Shown one piece after another: positions 52,698 through 60,190 of a stretch of DNA of 64,000 nucleotides (position 1 is the stretch's first letter; each line of letters starts with the position of its first letter). Both the position numbers and the translations under genes were made by a program. The notes beneath the pieces were generated by a model. It saw only the letters and a program-made list of their open reading frames with translations, had not been told where the DNA came from and did not search any database. The stretch lies in NCBI RefSeq assembly GCF_031624635.1, contig NZ_JAMQOQ010000006.1:248001-312000 (forward strand), in the 5' to 3' direction. The stretch comes from Halogeometricum sp. S3BR5-2. GTDB taxonomy: Archaea > Halobacteriota > Halobacteria > Halobacteriales > Haloferacaceae.

Positions 52698-53545
52698 CTG
52701 ACTTAGACCACGACGAGGACGCCTTGCGAAACTATCTCCGCGAGTCTGTTCCGCACAGTATCGTCCAGATGGTACTGGGCCATCCAAAGCACCTTGCAAC
52801 AGTTGAAGAAATCAACCACTTCGTCACAGATACCAGTCAGGACCACGTGGAAGACGAACTTCAAACCCTTATCAAGAAAAACATCTTAGCAGTCTACTCG
52901 TTTGACGATGAGGTCCCTGTAGGCCCATCTGAGTTCTATGGATTCACCCCTCTGGGAATTCGATTCCTCGGCGAGAATAACTATCTCAAGGGTTACCCCC
53001 TCGTTCAAGCAATCTATCAGAAAATGGAAAAACCCGCCAAAGTCCTTGGCTTCGAAGCGGCCCCACGCCCAGAGCTCCCAGCAGAGGTCAAGCGAGCTCT
53101 ACGTCTTGACGAAGGCGACCCCTCCGACTCAGTTAACGAAAATGCTCAACAGACTGTTTTGGAGGACGACGAGACTGGGGACGAGGACAATGACCGACTT
53201 TCATTCGACGAAGCGACTGAGCGGCTGCAGTCGGACCCAGATGACGAAGAGCTAGCCGAAGCATATCAGAAGAACGCAGACCACGCAAAACAGACGAACA
53301 AAGAATGGACAATCCCAGACACCGTTCAGTGGACAGACGCCGATTGGGACGAATTGAATGACGATGGATTCGAGTTGGGTCCGCTGACCTGCGATGTTTG
53401 CGGTGCTGTGCATCGCACCTATGGCACTGCCATCGTTGCATCCTATAAGCGGACCGACCGAACCGACAAGAAGAGCGACCAATCGTTCGGCCAAGTCGTC
53501 TATTGCGGTGACTGCGCTCCCGAAGAGATGCTCTCTGACAGCTGA
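52694..53545 (+). CDS. Winged-helix and zinc-ribbon protein of haloarchaeal plasmid/provirus type
   Basis: 283 residues. The N-terminal winged helix (about residues 10-115) includes HSIVQMVLGHPKHLATVEEINHFVTDTSQDHVEDELQTLIKKNILAVYSF, then YGFTPLGIRFLGENNYLKGYPLVQAIYQKMEKP; this wording is common in HTH proteins of haloarchaeal plasmids and proviruses. A disordered acidic middle leads to a zinc ribbon with Cys233, Cys236, Cys271 and Cys274. It ends the operon that begins at 51736 and precedes the PLD-ATPase fusion by 101 bases. Confidence 0.78.
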   Translation: MTDLDHDEDALRNYLRESVPHSIVQMVLGHPKHLATVEEINHFVTDTSQDHVEDELQTLIKKNILAVYSFDDEVPVGPSEFYGFTPLGIRFLGENNYLKGYPLVQAIYQKMEKPAKVLGFEAAPRPELPAEVKRALRLDEGDPSDSVNENAQQTVLEDDETGDEDNDRLSFDEATERLQSDPDDEELAEAYQKNADHAKQTNKEWTIPDTVQWTDADWDELNDDGFELGPLTCDVCGAVHRTYGTAIVASYKRTDRTDKKSDQSFGQVVYCGDCAPEEMLSDS

Positions 53546-53646
53546 GATGCTGAATGGCTGACCAAACGTACGGCTTTTTTATCAATTTCATATCGCACGG
53601 GTGCATGTGATATGTTTATTAACTTTAATTTCATCTGTACGGGGTA

Positions 53647-55791
53647 ATGGGCTTTGAGATGCCACTCGCTACTGAAGCAGATGACTCGTGCCACGCAGAG
53701 ATATTCAAAAGCTGGCGGTCATTTTCTGAAAACTTCACCGACGCAACTCGAATGCACGTAGTTACGTACTGTGACTCTCCAGAATTCGTTCTCAAATTAT
53801 TTGACGAGCTTGATGACCTTGAGGTACTGGAAGTCGTGGTTGGTGACGTAGACGACTATCGCGAGCGCCTCATCGACAAACCAAAAACCGCGGACCGCCT
53901 CGAACGTCTGCGCTGTGAGGGACGGTTGGTCATCTATCTCTGCGAGACCAAGGAGGTCCACTCGAAACTCTATCTTATCGAGTACGAAGCCAAACCAGAC
54001 ACCACTGTTTCTGCCGCCGACGAGTCTGTGTCACTCGCAGATTACGGCGACAGCAGTTCAAATGACAAGCCTGCCGATTCTGAAGTACGGGTTCGCATCA
54101 TCGTAGGTTCACCTAATCTCTCAAAGAACGCGTGGTCGAACCAGACGAATATGGGTGTCGTCTACGACACCGCGAAAGGGAGTACTCTTCACACGGAGTT
54201 CATGGGCTTATACGAAGAGCATCGCGCATACAACAACAAGGGACCCTTCCTTGAAGACCTCACCGAGCGAATCGAGTTGTCAGGTGATGACCGCGAGAAA
54301 GTCATTAACCTCTACACCGAGGGAAAGGTCGGAACGACTGATGAACTCGGGGAGATTCACGGTAAACTCGCCGACCATATCGACTCGGAGGTTGAGACGG
54401 TTAATCTCGTGCTCGATGACGGCTCAGAGGCTGAACTCCCCGAGGATGGTAGCGCCGTAGATGCAGACGCGGACTCTGATAGTGAGGAAGAATCTGATTC
54501 TCCTATTTCGGACGCTCCCAAAGCCCAAATCAATCTCTCGCTACGTGGCTATGACGCCACCACAGTCGACACGGTGTCGAAGATGAAGGACTTTGATGCG
54601 ACCGTCTCGAATGACACGCTGAACCTCACACCTTCGGCATTCCATCGCTATACGAAGGAGGTCTTCTCGGTGCCGACGATGAAGCTCAATGACGCCGAAG
54701 ACCGTCTGAAATTCCATCACGATGGGCAGGTCTACAGCATGACGAGCCCACCTCCTGCCGATACCACCCTCATCAACGATGCGCTCGCTGATATGGAGGC
54801 GTATTTTGAAACAGTAGACAACCACGGTAACTCGAATAACCCGACAGCGGTCAAGGCACACATGATGGAAGCACTGCTGTGGTTCTTTTGGGCTCCATTC
54901 GCGAACCGGCAGGCGCGATTTTACCGTTCGCACGACGTGGACCTTGACAAGGCATTACCCTATCTCTACGTCTATGGTGAATCTAATGGCGGCAAGGGAA
55001 CGTTCACCGAGTTCGCACTCGGAATGATTAGCGCGGGACGCGTCGAATCAGCGGTGGACGCTGACGAAATCGGAAAACGCAACGTGCGGAATATGCGCTC
55101 TGCGCACACTACTTTCCCCGTCGTAGTGGACGATATCACCAAGCAGAAGGTCCACAGTCTCGATACGCTACGCAATTTCTGGAAGGGCTGGACGGATGAA
55201 TCACCGTACCCAATGTTCGCGTTCATCTCAAACGACAAGCGTCCCAACCAATGGTTCCGAAACCGCGCGAAGATTCTGCACTTCGACGTGAACTTCCAAA
55301 CCTCGCGGCGCGGGGAGGCACAGGTCAACGAACTCATTTCTAAGCACAACCCGCTGTTCTCATGGTTCGGCTGCGAGTATCTTGCCCACGACTTGCGACT
55401 TGCTGAAGACGACGACACACTCGCAGAGGTGCGCGAAACGATGCTCGCACTCTACGACCGTGCCGAACGCAACCCTCCCGAGTACTTTCCTCATGAGCCT
55501 GCTGAGCGTATTCACGACACAGGCCGCTCACGCTGGCACGATTTGCTGGAACGTGACGACGTTGAGCTCTCCGAAGAAAAGGATACGCTCGTGATTTCCT
55601 TTGACGAGTCGATGAGCTATGAGATACACACCTACAAACGCGACCCTCCGATGACGGTCCGTGTCGAAAAACGAGGACTGGACTTGGTGATAAAGACACC
55701 TGACGAGTTCTACGAGTGGCTTGGTGAGGATACAGCAACAGTGGCTCGTCCCGGATTCCTCTCACGCCTTCGCTCGCGCTTTAGCGGTTGA
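53647..55791 (+). CDS. Fusion of phospholipase-D-type nuclease domain and P-loop (SF3-like) ATPase
   Basis: 714 residues. The N-terminal domain (about 1-190) has VHSKLYLIE at 104-112 and IIVGSPNLSKNAWSNQTNMG at 151-170, the HxK and GSxN elements of a single-HKD PLD nuclease; the usual Asp four positions after Lys is not evident. After a charged linker (about 255-295), residues 430-550 are an ATPase: Walker A GESNGGKGT (444-452), Walker B FPVVVDDI (490-497), polar SND at 528-530 and an arginine-rich WFRNRAKI. The architecture suggests a DNA-translocating nuclease. The ATG at 53647 follows TTAACTTTAA. Confidence 0.7.
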   Translation: MGFEMPLATEADDSCHAEIFKSWRSFSENFTDATRMHVVTYCDSPEFVLKLFDELDDLEVLEVVVGDVDDYRERLIDKPKTADRLERLRCEGRLVIYLCETKEVHSKLYLIEYEAKPDTTVSAADESVSLADYGDSSSNDKPADSEVRVRIIVGSPNLSKNAWSNQTNMGVVYDTAKGSTLHTEFMGLYEEHRAYNNKGPFLEDLTERIELSGDDREKVINLYTEGKVGTTDELGEIHGKLADHIDSEVETVNLVLDDGSEAELPEDGSAVDADADSDSEEESDSPISDAPKAQINLSLRGYDATTVDTVSKMKDFDATVSNDTLNLTPSAFHRYTKEVFSVPTMKLNDAEDRLKFHHDGQVYSMTSPPPADTTLINDALADMEAYFETVDNHGNSNNPTAVKAHMMEALLWFFWAPFANRQARFYRSHDVDLDKALPYLYVYGESNGGKGTFTEFALGMISAGRVESAVDADEIGKRNVRNMRSAHTTFPVVVDDITKQKVHSLDTLRNFWKGWTDESPYPMFAFISNDKRPNQWFRNRAKILHFDVNFQTSRRGEAQVNELISKHNPLFSWFGCEYLAHDLRLAEDDDTLAEVRETMLALYDRAERNPPEYFPHEPAERIHDTGRSRWHDLLERDDVELSEEKDTLVISFDESMSYEIHTYKRDPPMTVRVEKRGLDLVIKTPDEFYEWLGEDTATVARPGFLSRLRSRFSG

Positions 55792-55927
55792 GCGACTGGC
55801 TCTATTGAATCTTCTGAGTTCGATACTTTTCCTGCTGAAACAGCTACTCAGTAGCGCTTGCATACCAAACTTCTACCCTCCGATGATGTAGTTATGACCT
55901 TCTCTGTGGTAGAGAATAGGTTATCCG

Positions 55928-56113
55928 TCAGTCGTCAGCTCTATTCGCATACTTTTTCACTACACCGTAGACAATTGCGATAGAAACGCCAAGAAAGAAC
56001 GGTGAATCGGGAATAGGAAGGACGCGAACTAAGAGAACAACGCTCAGTACTATTAACACCCACAACCCGAGCGTTGAGACGAGTTGTTTCAAAGAGGGAA
56101 AGGAGTCAGGCAC
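55928..56113 (-). CDS. Small two-helix membrane protein
   Basis: 61 residues from a GTG at 56111-56113, with two hydrophobic stretches (LGLWVLIVLSVVLLVRVLP and FFLGVSIAIVYGVV) separated by IPDSP. A TATA-like sequence (GGATATAAATT, read leftward near 56160-56169) lies about 50 bases upstream, followed by the intergenic repeat copy 1. It is the last of three leftward genes that alternate with this repeat. The function is unknown. Confidence 0.6.
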   Translation of the reverse strand: MPDSFPSLKQLVSTLGLWVLIVLSVVLLVRVLPIPDSPFFLGVSIAIVYGVVKKYANRADD

Positions 56114-56212
56114 TATACAAAGCGTTCAATGTCGGTACACAAACCGATTCCGCTGATGAATTTATATCCTGTTCTGAGCGATTTGATTCACTCCTACTGG
56201 GTGCCGAGACCG

Positions 56213-56292
56213 TGACCGATTCGCGCCCTCTATTCAGCACGCCCATAGAAACCTCACCGAACGCTGTCAGAAGCGTCGTGACCGATTCAGAG
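56213..56292 (-). repeat. Intergenic repeat copy 1
   Basis: TGACCGATTCGCGCCCTC to GTCGTGA (56213-56281) is identical over 69 bases to 56584-56652, and the next 11 bases differ at only two positions. It lies between two leftward genes, upstream of the 56113 gene's promoter and directly after the stop of the 56296-56544 gene. Confidence 0.8.
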
Positions 56293-56295
56293 GTT

Positions 56296-56544
56296 CTATC
56301 GGTCGTTCTGTTTCCCTTCACGATAGCCAAATACTCCTGCCTCAGCCGTCGTTTTCAGGATTCGGTATATTCCAACGAGAACCCTGACCATGAGAATCCC
56401 ACCACCAACCCAGATGAGAACCCGTGAGAGTTCAATTCCTCCGAGGAGGAGGGTCTCGGGAGCAATCACCCCTAGAAGAAAGAGGGCTAAACCAATCCAG
56501 AACGCTTCGTTCCGCTGGGAGAGTTCTGTAAGGGTATCCGCCAT
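56296..56544 (-). CDS. Small membrane protein with two helices
   Basis: 82 residues. ELSQRNEAFWIGLALFLLGVIAPETLLLGGIELSRVLIWVGGGILMVRVLVGIY forms two membrane helices, followed by a short cytoplasmic-type tail (KTTAEAGVFGYREGKQNDR). A TATA-like TTTAATTT (leftward near 56568-56576) lies about 28 bases before the ATG. It is the middle gene of the leftward cassette; its stop is followed by intergenic repeat copy 1 and its promoter region is next to copy 2. Confidence 0.65.
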   Translation of the reverse strand: MADTLTELSQRNEAFWIGLALFLLGVIAPETLLLGGIELSRVLIWVGGGILMVRVLVGIYRILKTTAEAGVFGYREGKQNDR

Positions 56545-56583
56545 ATCGTTGAGTAAGTTGTTGTGGAAATTAAACTTCCCTCA

Positions 56584-56663
56584 TGACCGATTCGCGCCCT
56601 CTATTCAGCACGCCCATAGAAACCTCACCGAACGCTGTCAGAAGCGTCGTGAGCGACTCAGAG
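56584..56663 (-). repeat. Intergenic repeat copy 2
   Basis: Matches copy 1 exactly from 56584 to 56652. It follows the stop of the lipoprotein gene (56689) and lies upstream of the gene starting at 56544. Confidence 0.8.
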
Positions 56664-56688
56664 GGACGTACACAGCGGGGGAGGAACT

Positions 56689-57279
56689 TCAGTGTTCGGT
56701 CTCCGTGCTACACGCCATCTCCGTTGTAACACTCGCATGTTCAATCTCGCCATCGGAGCGGACGTACACGCCCGTCGCAGAATCGTTGCAATCAAACGTC
56801 GACTGAGATACGGTGAGGTTCGCTGTCTTCCCCGAAGCGGTAATTGATACCTCGTAGGTAGCAGGTGTTGCTATCTCGATTTGAGCGATTCCATGAGACG
56901 GGAACTGAATCTCTGTGTTGATGGCGGCTGTAGTGGCTTTTTGGTCTCGGACTCGTATCGCTATCTCTCGCTCACTGTCTCCCTGATTCTCCACTACTAC
57001 ATAGTGAGGGTAAACGTCTCTTGGAAGTGATTGGGGGTCCCCGACGGTGAAAGAGACGAAAGGTCCTCCACTTGATTCGAGATTTAACGGCACCGACCAA
57101 CTACGGACGCCACCTCCACTCCGAGTCGCATTCGTCGCTGGAGGACGAGGCGTTCGAGTTGGTTCACTCACTGTCTGCTCAGTTGACTCACCTGCTATTG
57201 GGTCCCGGGTACAACCGCCGAGGACACCAATCAGGGTTGTACCTACCAAATGGAGAGCCGAACGACGAGATTGGACCAT
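56689..57279 (-). CDS. Tat-type lipoprotein with beta-rich domain
   Basis: 196 residues from the ATG at 57279 (MVQSRRSALHLVGTTLIGVLGGCT). The twin-arginine RRS and the lipobox GGC are the classical haloarchaeal Tat-lipoprotein signal, with Cys about residue 22 to be lipidated. A short Thr/Pro linker follows, then a beta-rich domain (FVSFTVGDPQSLPRDVYPHYVVVENQGDSEREIAIRVRDQ and TYEVSITASGKTANLTVS). An upstream ATG (57324) is possible. It is the first gene of the leftward cassette. Confidence 0.75.
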   Translation of the reverse strand: MVQSRRSALHLVGTTLIGVLGGCTRDPIAGESTEQTVSEPTRTPRPPATNATRSGGGVRSWSVPLNLESSGGPFVSFTVGDPQSLPRDVYPHYVVVENQGDSEREIAIRVRDQKATTAAINTEIQFPSHGIAQIEIATPATYEVSITASGKTANLTVSQSTFDCNDSATGVYVRSDGEIEHASVTTEMACSTETEH

Positions 57280-57381
57280 GTGTGAAATTGTTGTCTTGTT
57301 AGTAAGTACTTTCTTCTCCGCCAAACAATTCTTAGCCCCGTTCGGAGCGATTCGATTCTCTCACAGCAGGTGCCGAGTCCG

Positions 57382-57410
57382 TGACCGATTCGCGCTCTGT
57401 ATTCAGCACG
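57382..57410 (-). repeat. Intergenic repeat copy 3, partial
   Basis: TGACCGATTCGCGCTCTG and TATTCAGCACG match the first 29 bases of copies 1 and 2 except at two positions. Leftward translation of copies 1 and 3 is similar beyond this core too (both contain a short ESVTxSAP stretch). It lies upstream of the lipoprotein gene. Confidence 0.6.
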
Positions 57411-57465
57411 ACATCATCTAACTATCAGCGGCTGAGGATTTCAACAGAGCCATCCTTGCATAATC

Positions 57466-57473
57466 CATTTATT
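57466..57473 (+). promoter_or_regulatory. TATA box of the 57496 operon
   Basis: CATTTATT lies 23-30 bases before the ATG at 57496. Confidence 0.5.
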
Positions 57474-57495
57474 CGGTTGTCCCAATATTATTGAT

Positions 57496-57753
57496 ATGTC
57501 GCTAATGACTGGTATGCTATCTAGCTGTTTCTCGCTGCTTTACAGGCGGGAACACGTAGACACAACAGACCTCAACGGGAAGTACAGCGAAGAGATAGCA
57601 GCCCGAGTCCTCCGAGGTCTCCGAGAAGACGGATGGCTCGTTAAGGAAAACGATGAAACGCACGCGTGCTATGCGTCAGAGAAACTGACCACGTTCAAGA
57701 CTACCGAAGTTCGGTTTAACGGATTTGAGGAATCAGATGGTGATGAGCAATGA
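57496..57753 (+). CDS. Small winged-helix-like accessory protein
   Basis: 85 residues. A region KYSEEIAARVLRGLREDGWLVKENDETHACYASEKLTTFKTTEVRFN has the helix, turn and wing of a small winged-helix protein. No other motif is visible. It overlaps the next gene by 4 bases (ATGA), so they form an operon. TATA-like CATTTATT supports a leaderless start. Confidence 0.65.
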   Translation: MSLMTGMLSSCFSLLYRREHVDTTDLNGKYSEEIAARVLRGLREDGWLVKENDETHACYASEKLTTFKTTEVRFNGFEESDGDEQ

Positions 57754-58457
57754 ACAAAGAACAGATAGGACAGCCCTCAACAGCGATTGACAGTGGGGCC
57801 TCTCTCAATGAGTTGATGGAACGGCTTGACGAACTGGAGAAGAAAGTCGACCACAATCGTTCGGACCAAGAACGCCGTATATCTCAACTTGCACAGCGAG
57901 TAACCGGAATTGAAGAAGGACTCGGTATCCATGGCTACGATGGTAGGCGTACAAAGAAGTACGATGAATGGTGGGGTGACGAAGAGCAGGATATCGAATC
58001 CCGCATCGCCTCTCTTGAAGCATTGCTCACAACTGGAGTAGGAATTGAAGTCGAAGTTGAACTCTCCCAAATGGAACGTATCCTCTGTGGTCTGGAGGAA
58101 CGACCCTCTCCGGGAACGAGTAAATCTCGTGCAGTCATCCTCGCAGAACTGATGCACGACCTTAGCGGGACGCGCACACCAACTGGCCATACGCTGGCTA
58201 TGGACAATCACTCGCTCAAGTCCCTTGTATCACAACGAGAGATAGAACAACCGGGCTCTGACCTCTCGAAGGGGGACCAACTCACCCCTCGACAGATTGC
58301 CCGTGCGATGAAAAAATTCGCGGACCTTTGGGATGGCAAAGCAAAGCATACCAAGAATGACCGGGGAGTGAATATCGTCCACATCGATACTGATGACTAC
58401 AACAACGCTGTGTGGTCGCAAGAAGAGCTGAGAGCGAATATCTCGGACAAGAACTGA
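57750..58457 (+). CDS. Coiled-coil accessory protein, unrecognised
   Basis: 235 residues. Residues 15-60 (SLNELMERLDELEKKVDHNRSDQERRISQLAQRVTGIEEGLG) form a coiled coil. Later parts include EQDIESRIASLEALLTTGVGIEVEVELSQMERILCGLEE and a C-terminal helical region with LTPRQIARAMKKFADLWDG and VNIVHIDTDDYNNAVWS. No known domain is recognised. Operon with the winged-helix gene upstream suggests a paired DNA-binding function, by inference only. Confidence 0.6.
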   Translation: MNKEQIGQPSTAIDSGASLNELMERLDELEKKVDHNRSDQERRISQLAQRVTGIEEGLGIHGYDGRRTKKYDEWWGDEEQDIESRIASLEALLTTGVGIEVEVELSQMERILCGLEERPSPGTSKSRAVILAELMHDLSGTRTPTGHTLAMDNHSLKSLVSQREIEQPGSDLSKGDQLTPRQIARAMKKFADLWDGKAKHTKNDRGVNIVHIDTDDYNNAVWSQEELRANISDKN

Positions 58458-58904
58458 CTACTTTTATCAGGTTTTGGGTAGACAAACGTCGTCTACCTCT
58501 CTCGAAGATTTTTGTCTACCTACGGCCTATTCGAGCAGAAGAGTTGGTATATACAAGTAACTCGGAGAATGTCTTAGCCTTCGAGTTTTATTTCTCGTTA
58601 GCCCGACATTCTCCTCCAAGAGATAGATATATATACCCCCACCCCCTACCTACTATTACTGAGATGGAAGTCTATTTTGAGGAGAGTAGTAGAAGCGAAG
58701 CTGAGCTACTCGGTCTTTTGTCGTAACATGGACATGGGGGGTAGACGACGCTTGTCTACCCCATTGTTTAGAAGATTTCCGCAAATATTCCCCAGAAGAT
58801 TGCTCAGAGTGTTCCTGCAAAGGTTCCCACGAGGGTTTCTGTGCATATTCTCAAAATAGTGGTCGCACACACATCTATACTCCCAGACTGGCACAATAGA
58901 AGCA
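58458..58904. other. 447-base non-coding region rich in repeats (origin- or regulator-like)
   Basis: No convincing gene. The region contains GTAGACAAACGTCGTCTAC near 58482 and GTAGACGACGCTTGTCTAC near 58741, the same 19-mer (18 of 19) in opposite orientation. Between them, GGAGAATGTC and GACATTCTCC form a hairpin with a 33-base loop that itself holds CGAG...CTCG, followed by an AT-rich tract (GATAGATATATATACCCCC). From 58770 to 58841 there are three weakly similar 24-base units (two begin AGAAGATT). A TATA-like CTATACT (58875-58881) serves the 58905 gene. Confidence 0.5.
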
Positions 58905-59117
58905 ATGAGCGAAGACGTAGAGATAGTAGAACTCACCTACGCAGAAGGATTTGGGTACTGCGCCCGTCATGTGCCCTCCAACGTTGCCTCACAAGGAGAT
59001 ACCCGGGAAGACGCTCTGCGAGCCCTTGTGGAAGCACTGAAACTTCATCAACGGTCAGATAGCGAAGCTGTGGAAGCGAGTGATGAATGGTTCGAGCGAT
59101 TTGGCGTCTCTCAGTAG
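58905..59117 (+). CDS. HicB-like small protein
   Basis: 70 residues: IVELTYAEGFGYCARHVPSNVASQGDTREDALRALVEALKLHQR has the short beta-hairpin and helix of HicB-type proteins (the phrase VASQGDTREDAL is typical of that fold). HicB proteins are antitoxins paired with HicA toxins, but no HicA-like gene is adjacent. TATA-like CTATACT lies about 27 bases upstream. Confidence 0.6.
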   Translation: MSEDVEIVELTYAEGFGYCARHVPSNVASQGDTREDALRALVEALKLHQRSDSEAVEASDEWFERFGVSQ

Positions 59118-59151
59118 AACAAAGAGCTCCGGAAACAGGGGTGTCTCCTAA

Positions 59152-59502
59152 ATGAGCATGGACCGGGTTGACCGAGATGACCTCCTCGACCACCTGCGCT
59201 ATGTCCTTGACGAAGTTGACATAGATATTGACCGCGCAATCGTCTTTGGTTCAGTCGCTCGGGAGGAACATGATGCGACCAGCGACATTGATGTCATCGT
59301 CGTCTCCGCTGATTTTGAGGGCGTCTCCGGGGCTCATCGAGGGACCCCATTCAGAGAGCTCTGGGACTACGAGGAATACGGGGCTTTTCACGACATCTGC
59401 TACACTCCTGAGGAGTATGACGAGTATAGAGAACGGCCAAACAGTCTCATCAAGGCAGCTGAGAGGGTATTCGACTCATTTGATTCGCTGAATCTTCTTT
59501 GA
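59152..59502 (+). CDS. MNT-type minimal nucleotidyltransferase
   Basis: 116 residues. The pol-beta fold motif is AIVFGSVAREEHDATSDIDVIVVS at about residues 27-50: GS followed by D-x-D. Such minimal nucleotidyltransferases (MntA type) act as antitoxins that AMPylate a HEPN toxin. No HEPN gene is visible next to it; instead a HicB-like gene lies 34 bases upstream. The ATG at 59152 has a second ATG two codons later. Confidence 0.7.
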   Translation: MSMDRVDRDDLLDHLRYVLDEVDIDIDRAIVFGSVAREEHDATSDIDVIVVSADFEGVSGAHRGTPFRELWDYEEYGAFHDICYTPEEYDEYRERPNSLIKAAERVFDSFDSLNLL

Positions 59503-59591
59503 ATCAACCGCTCAGAACAGCCTCTCTACCCGGCAGTTAGTTCAGCGTCGGTGAGATTGAATAAACGGACCCCTGTGCTGAATACTCCCTC

Positions 59592-59736
59592 TCAGCCTTG
59601 TTTAGACGCGGTTCAGTTCGTCCTCTACAGCTATTTGCCAACCGACGAAATCGGGGAGAGCAACTCTCACGAACAGATTCTGTTCAACCCACAGAGTCAC
59701 CAACCGACGCTATCTGGAGCGTCTAAACAAGGCTGA
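59592..59736. mobile_element. MITE-like element with 18-bp perfect terminal inverted repeats
   Basis: TCAGCCTTGTTTAGACGC at 59592-59609 is repeated in exact inverted form at 59719-59736, enclosing 109 bases without a gene; total length 145. I see no convincing target-site duplication. The first ten bases match tRNA-His (TCAGCCTTGT, 51372-51381), and the segment after the left repeat (GGTTCAGTTC) faintly resembles the tRNA T-arm region, so an origin as an attachment-site remnant is an alternative. Confidence 0.5.
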
Positions 59737-59741
59737 CCGTT

Positions 59742-60035
59742 CTATTGAGAGTCGCCTTCTTCCTCGTTTTCGTAGAGCTCAAGTGCTTCTTCGGGGATTG
59801 CCACGGGCTGTGAGTTGGCCCACATGAGGTCGACGAGGTCTTTGCCGATGTACCAGATTTGGCTGTTTTTTGTTCGTCGGACGACCCAGTCATCTGCTTC
59901 GAGGTCGCGTAGGACTGCGCGTATGGTGTCGTCTTTGTAGTCGGTTCCGCGTCCGGGTAAATCCTTGATTTGGAGTTTCTTGTGTTTGATGAGCTGTTCT
60001 ACGGCATCTTTAGTTGCTTTCTGTGATGCTGTCAT
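59742..60035 (-). CDS. Winged-helix regulator, possible autorepressor
   Basis: 97 residues, leftward: ATKDAVEQLIKHKKLQIKDLPGRGTDYKDDTIRAVLRDLEADDWVVRRTKNSQIWYIGKDLVDLMW is a winged helix with a hydrophobic C-terminal helix. Its start faces a divergent gene, and two near-identical 25-base sequences sit between them (60090-60145). This arrangement is typical for regulators that control a divergent promoter, so self-control is likely; this is inference. Confidence 0.75.
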   Translation of the reverse strand: MTASQKATKDAVEQLIKHKKLQIKDLPGRGTDYKDDTIRAVLRDLEADDWVVRRTKNSQIWYIGKDLVDLMWANSQPVAIPEEALELYENEEEGDSQ

Positions 60036-60089
60036 GTTCTATGGTTCGTGGTATCTGCCTATCTCTATTGTGCCTATGAACATATCTCT

Positions 60090-60145
60090 TACTGTATTCT
60101 GGGACCACTACCATCCACCCTACTGTATTCTGGGACTATTACCAT
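60090..60145 (+). promoter_or_regulatory. Tandem operator-like repeat in the divergent promoter
   Basis: TACTGTATTCTGGGAC plus A/G-rich tail and TACCAT appear at 60090-60114 and again at 60121-60145, 23 of 25 positions identical, with a 31-base period. The right copy ends 15 bases before the TATA box (AATATATA, 60161-60168), where a bound protein would overlap the factor B site. Confidence 0.65.
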
Positions 60146-60160
60146 AGTATAGCCGAAAGG

Positions 60161-60168
60161 AATATATA
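60161..60168 (+). promoter_or_regulatory. TATA box of the 60191 gene
   Basis: AATATATA lies 23-30 bases before the ATG at 60191. Confidence 0.6.
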
Positions 60169-60190
60169 CTTTCTTCCCGTCTTGGCGGTT

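Noticed and set aside
56074-56427. A rightward frame of 117 codons in the membrane-protein cassette
   Set aside because: It covers repeat copy 1 and the opposite strand of two leftward genes; no motif or promoter supports it.
58412-58726. A rightward frame of 104 codons in the repeat-rich region
   Set aside because: It overlaps the end of the upstream gene, starts with GTG, and consists mainly of translated hairpins and repeats.
58458-58904. Possible CRISPR array
   Set aside because: The units are degenerate and lack constant repeats with unique spacers; no cas genes are seen.
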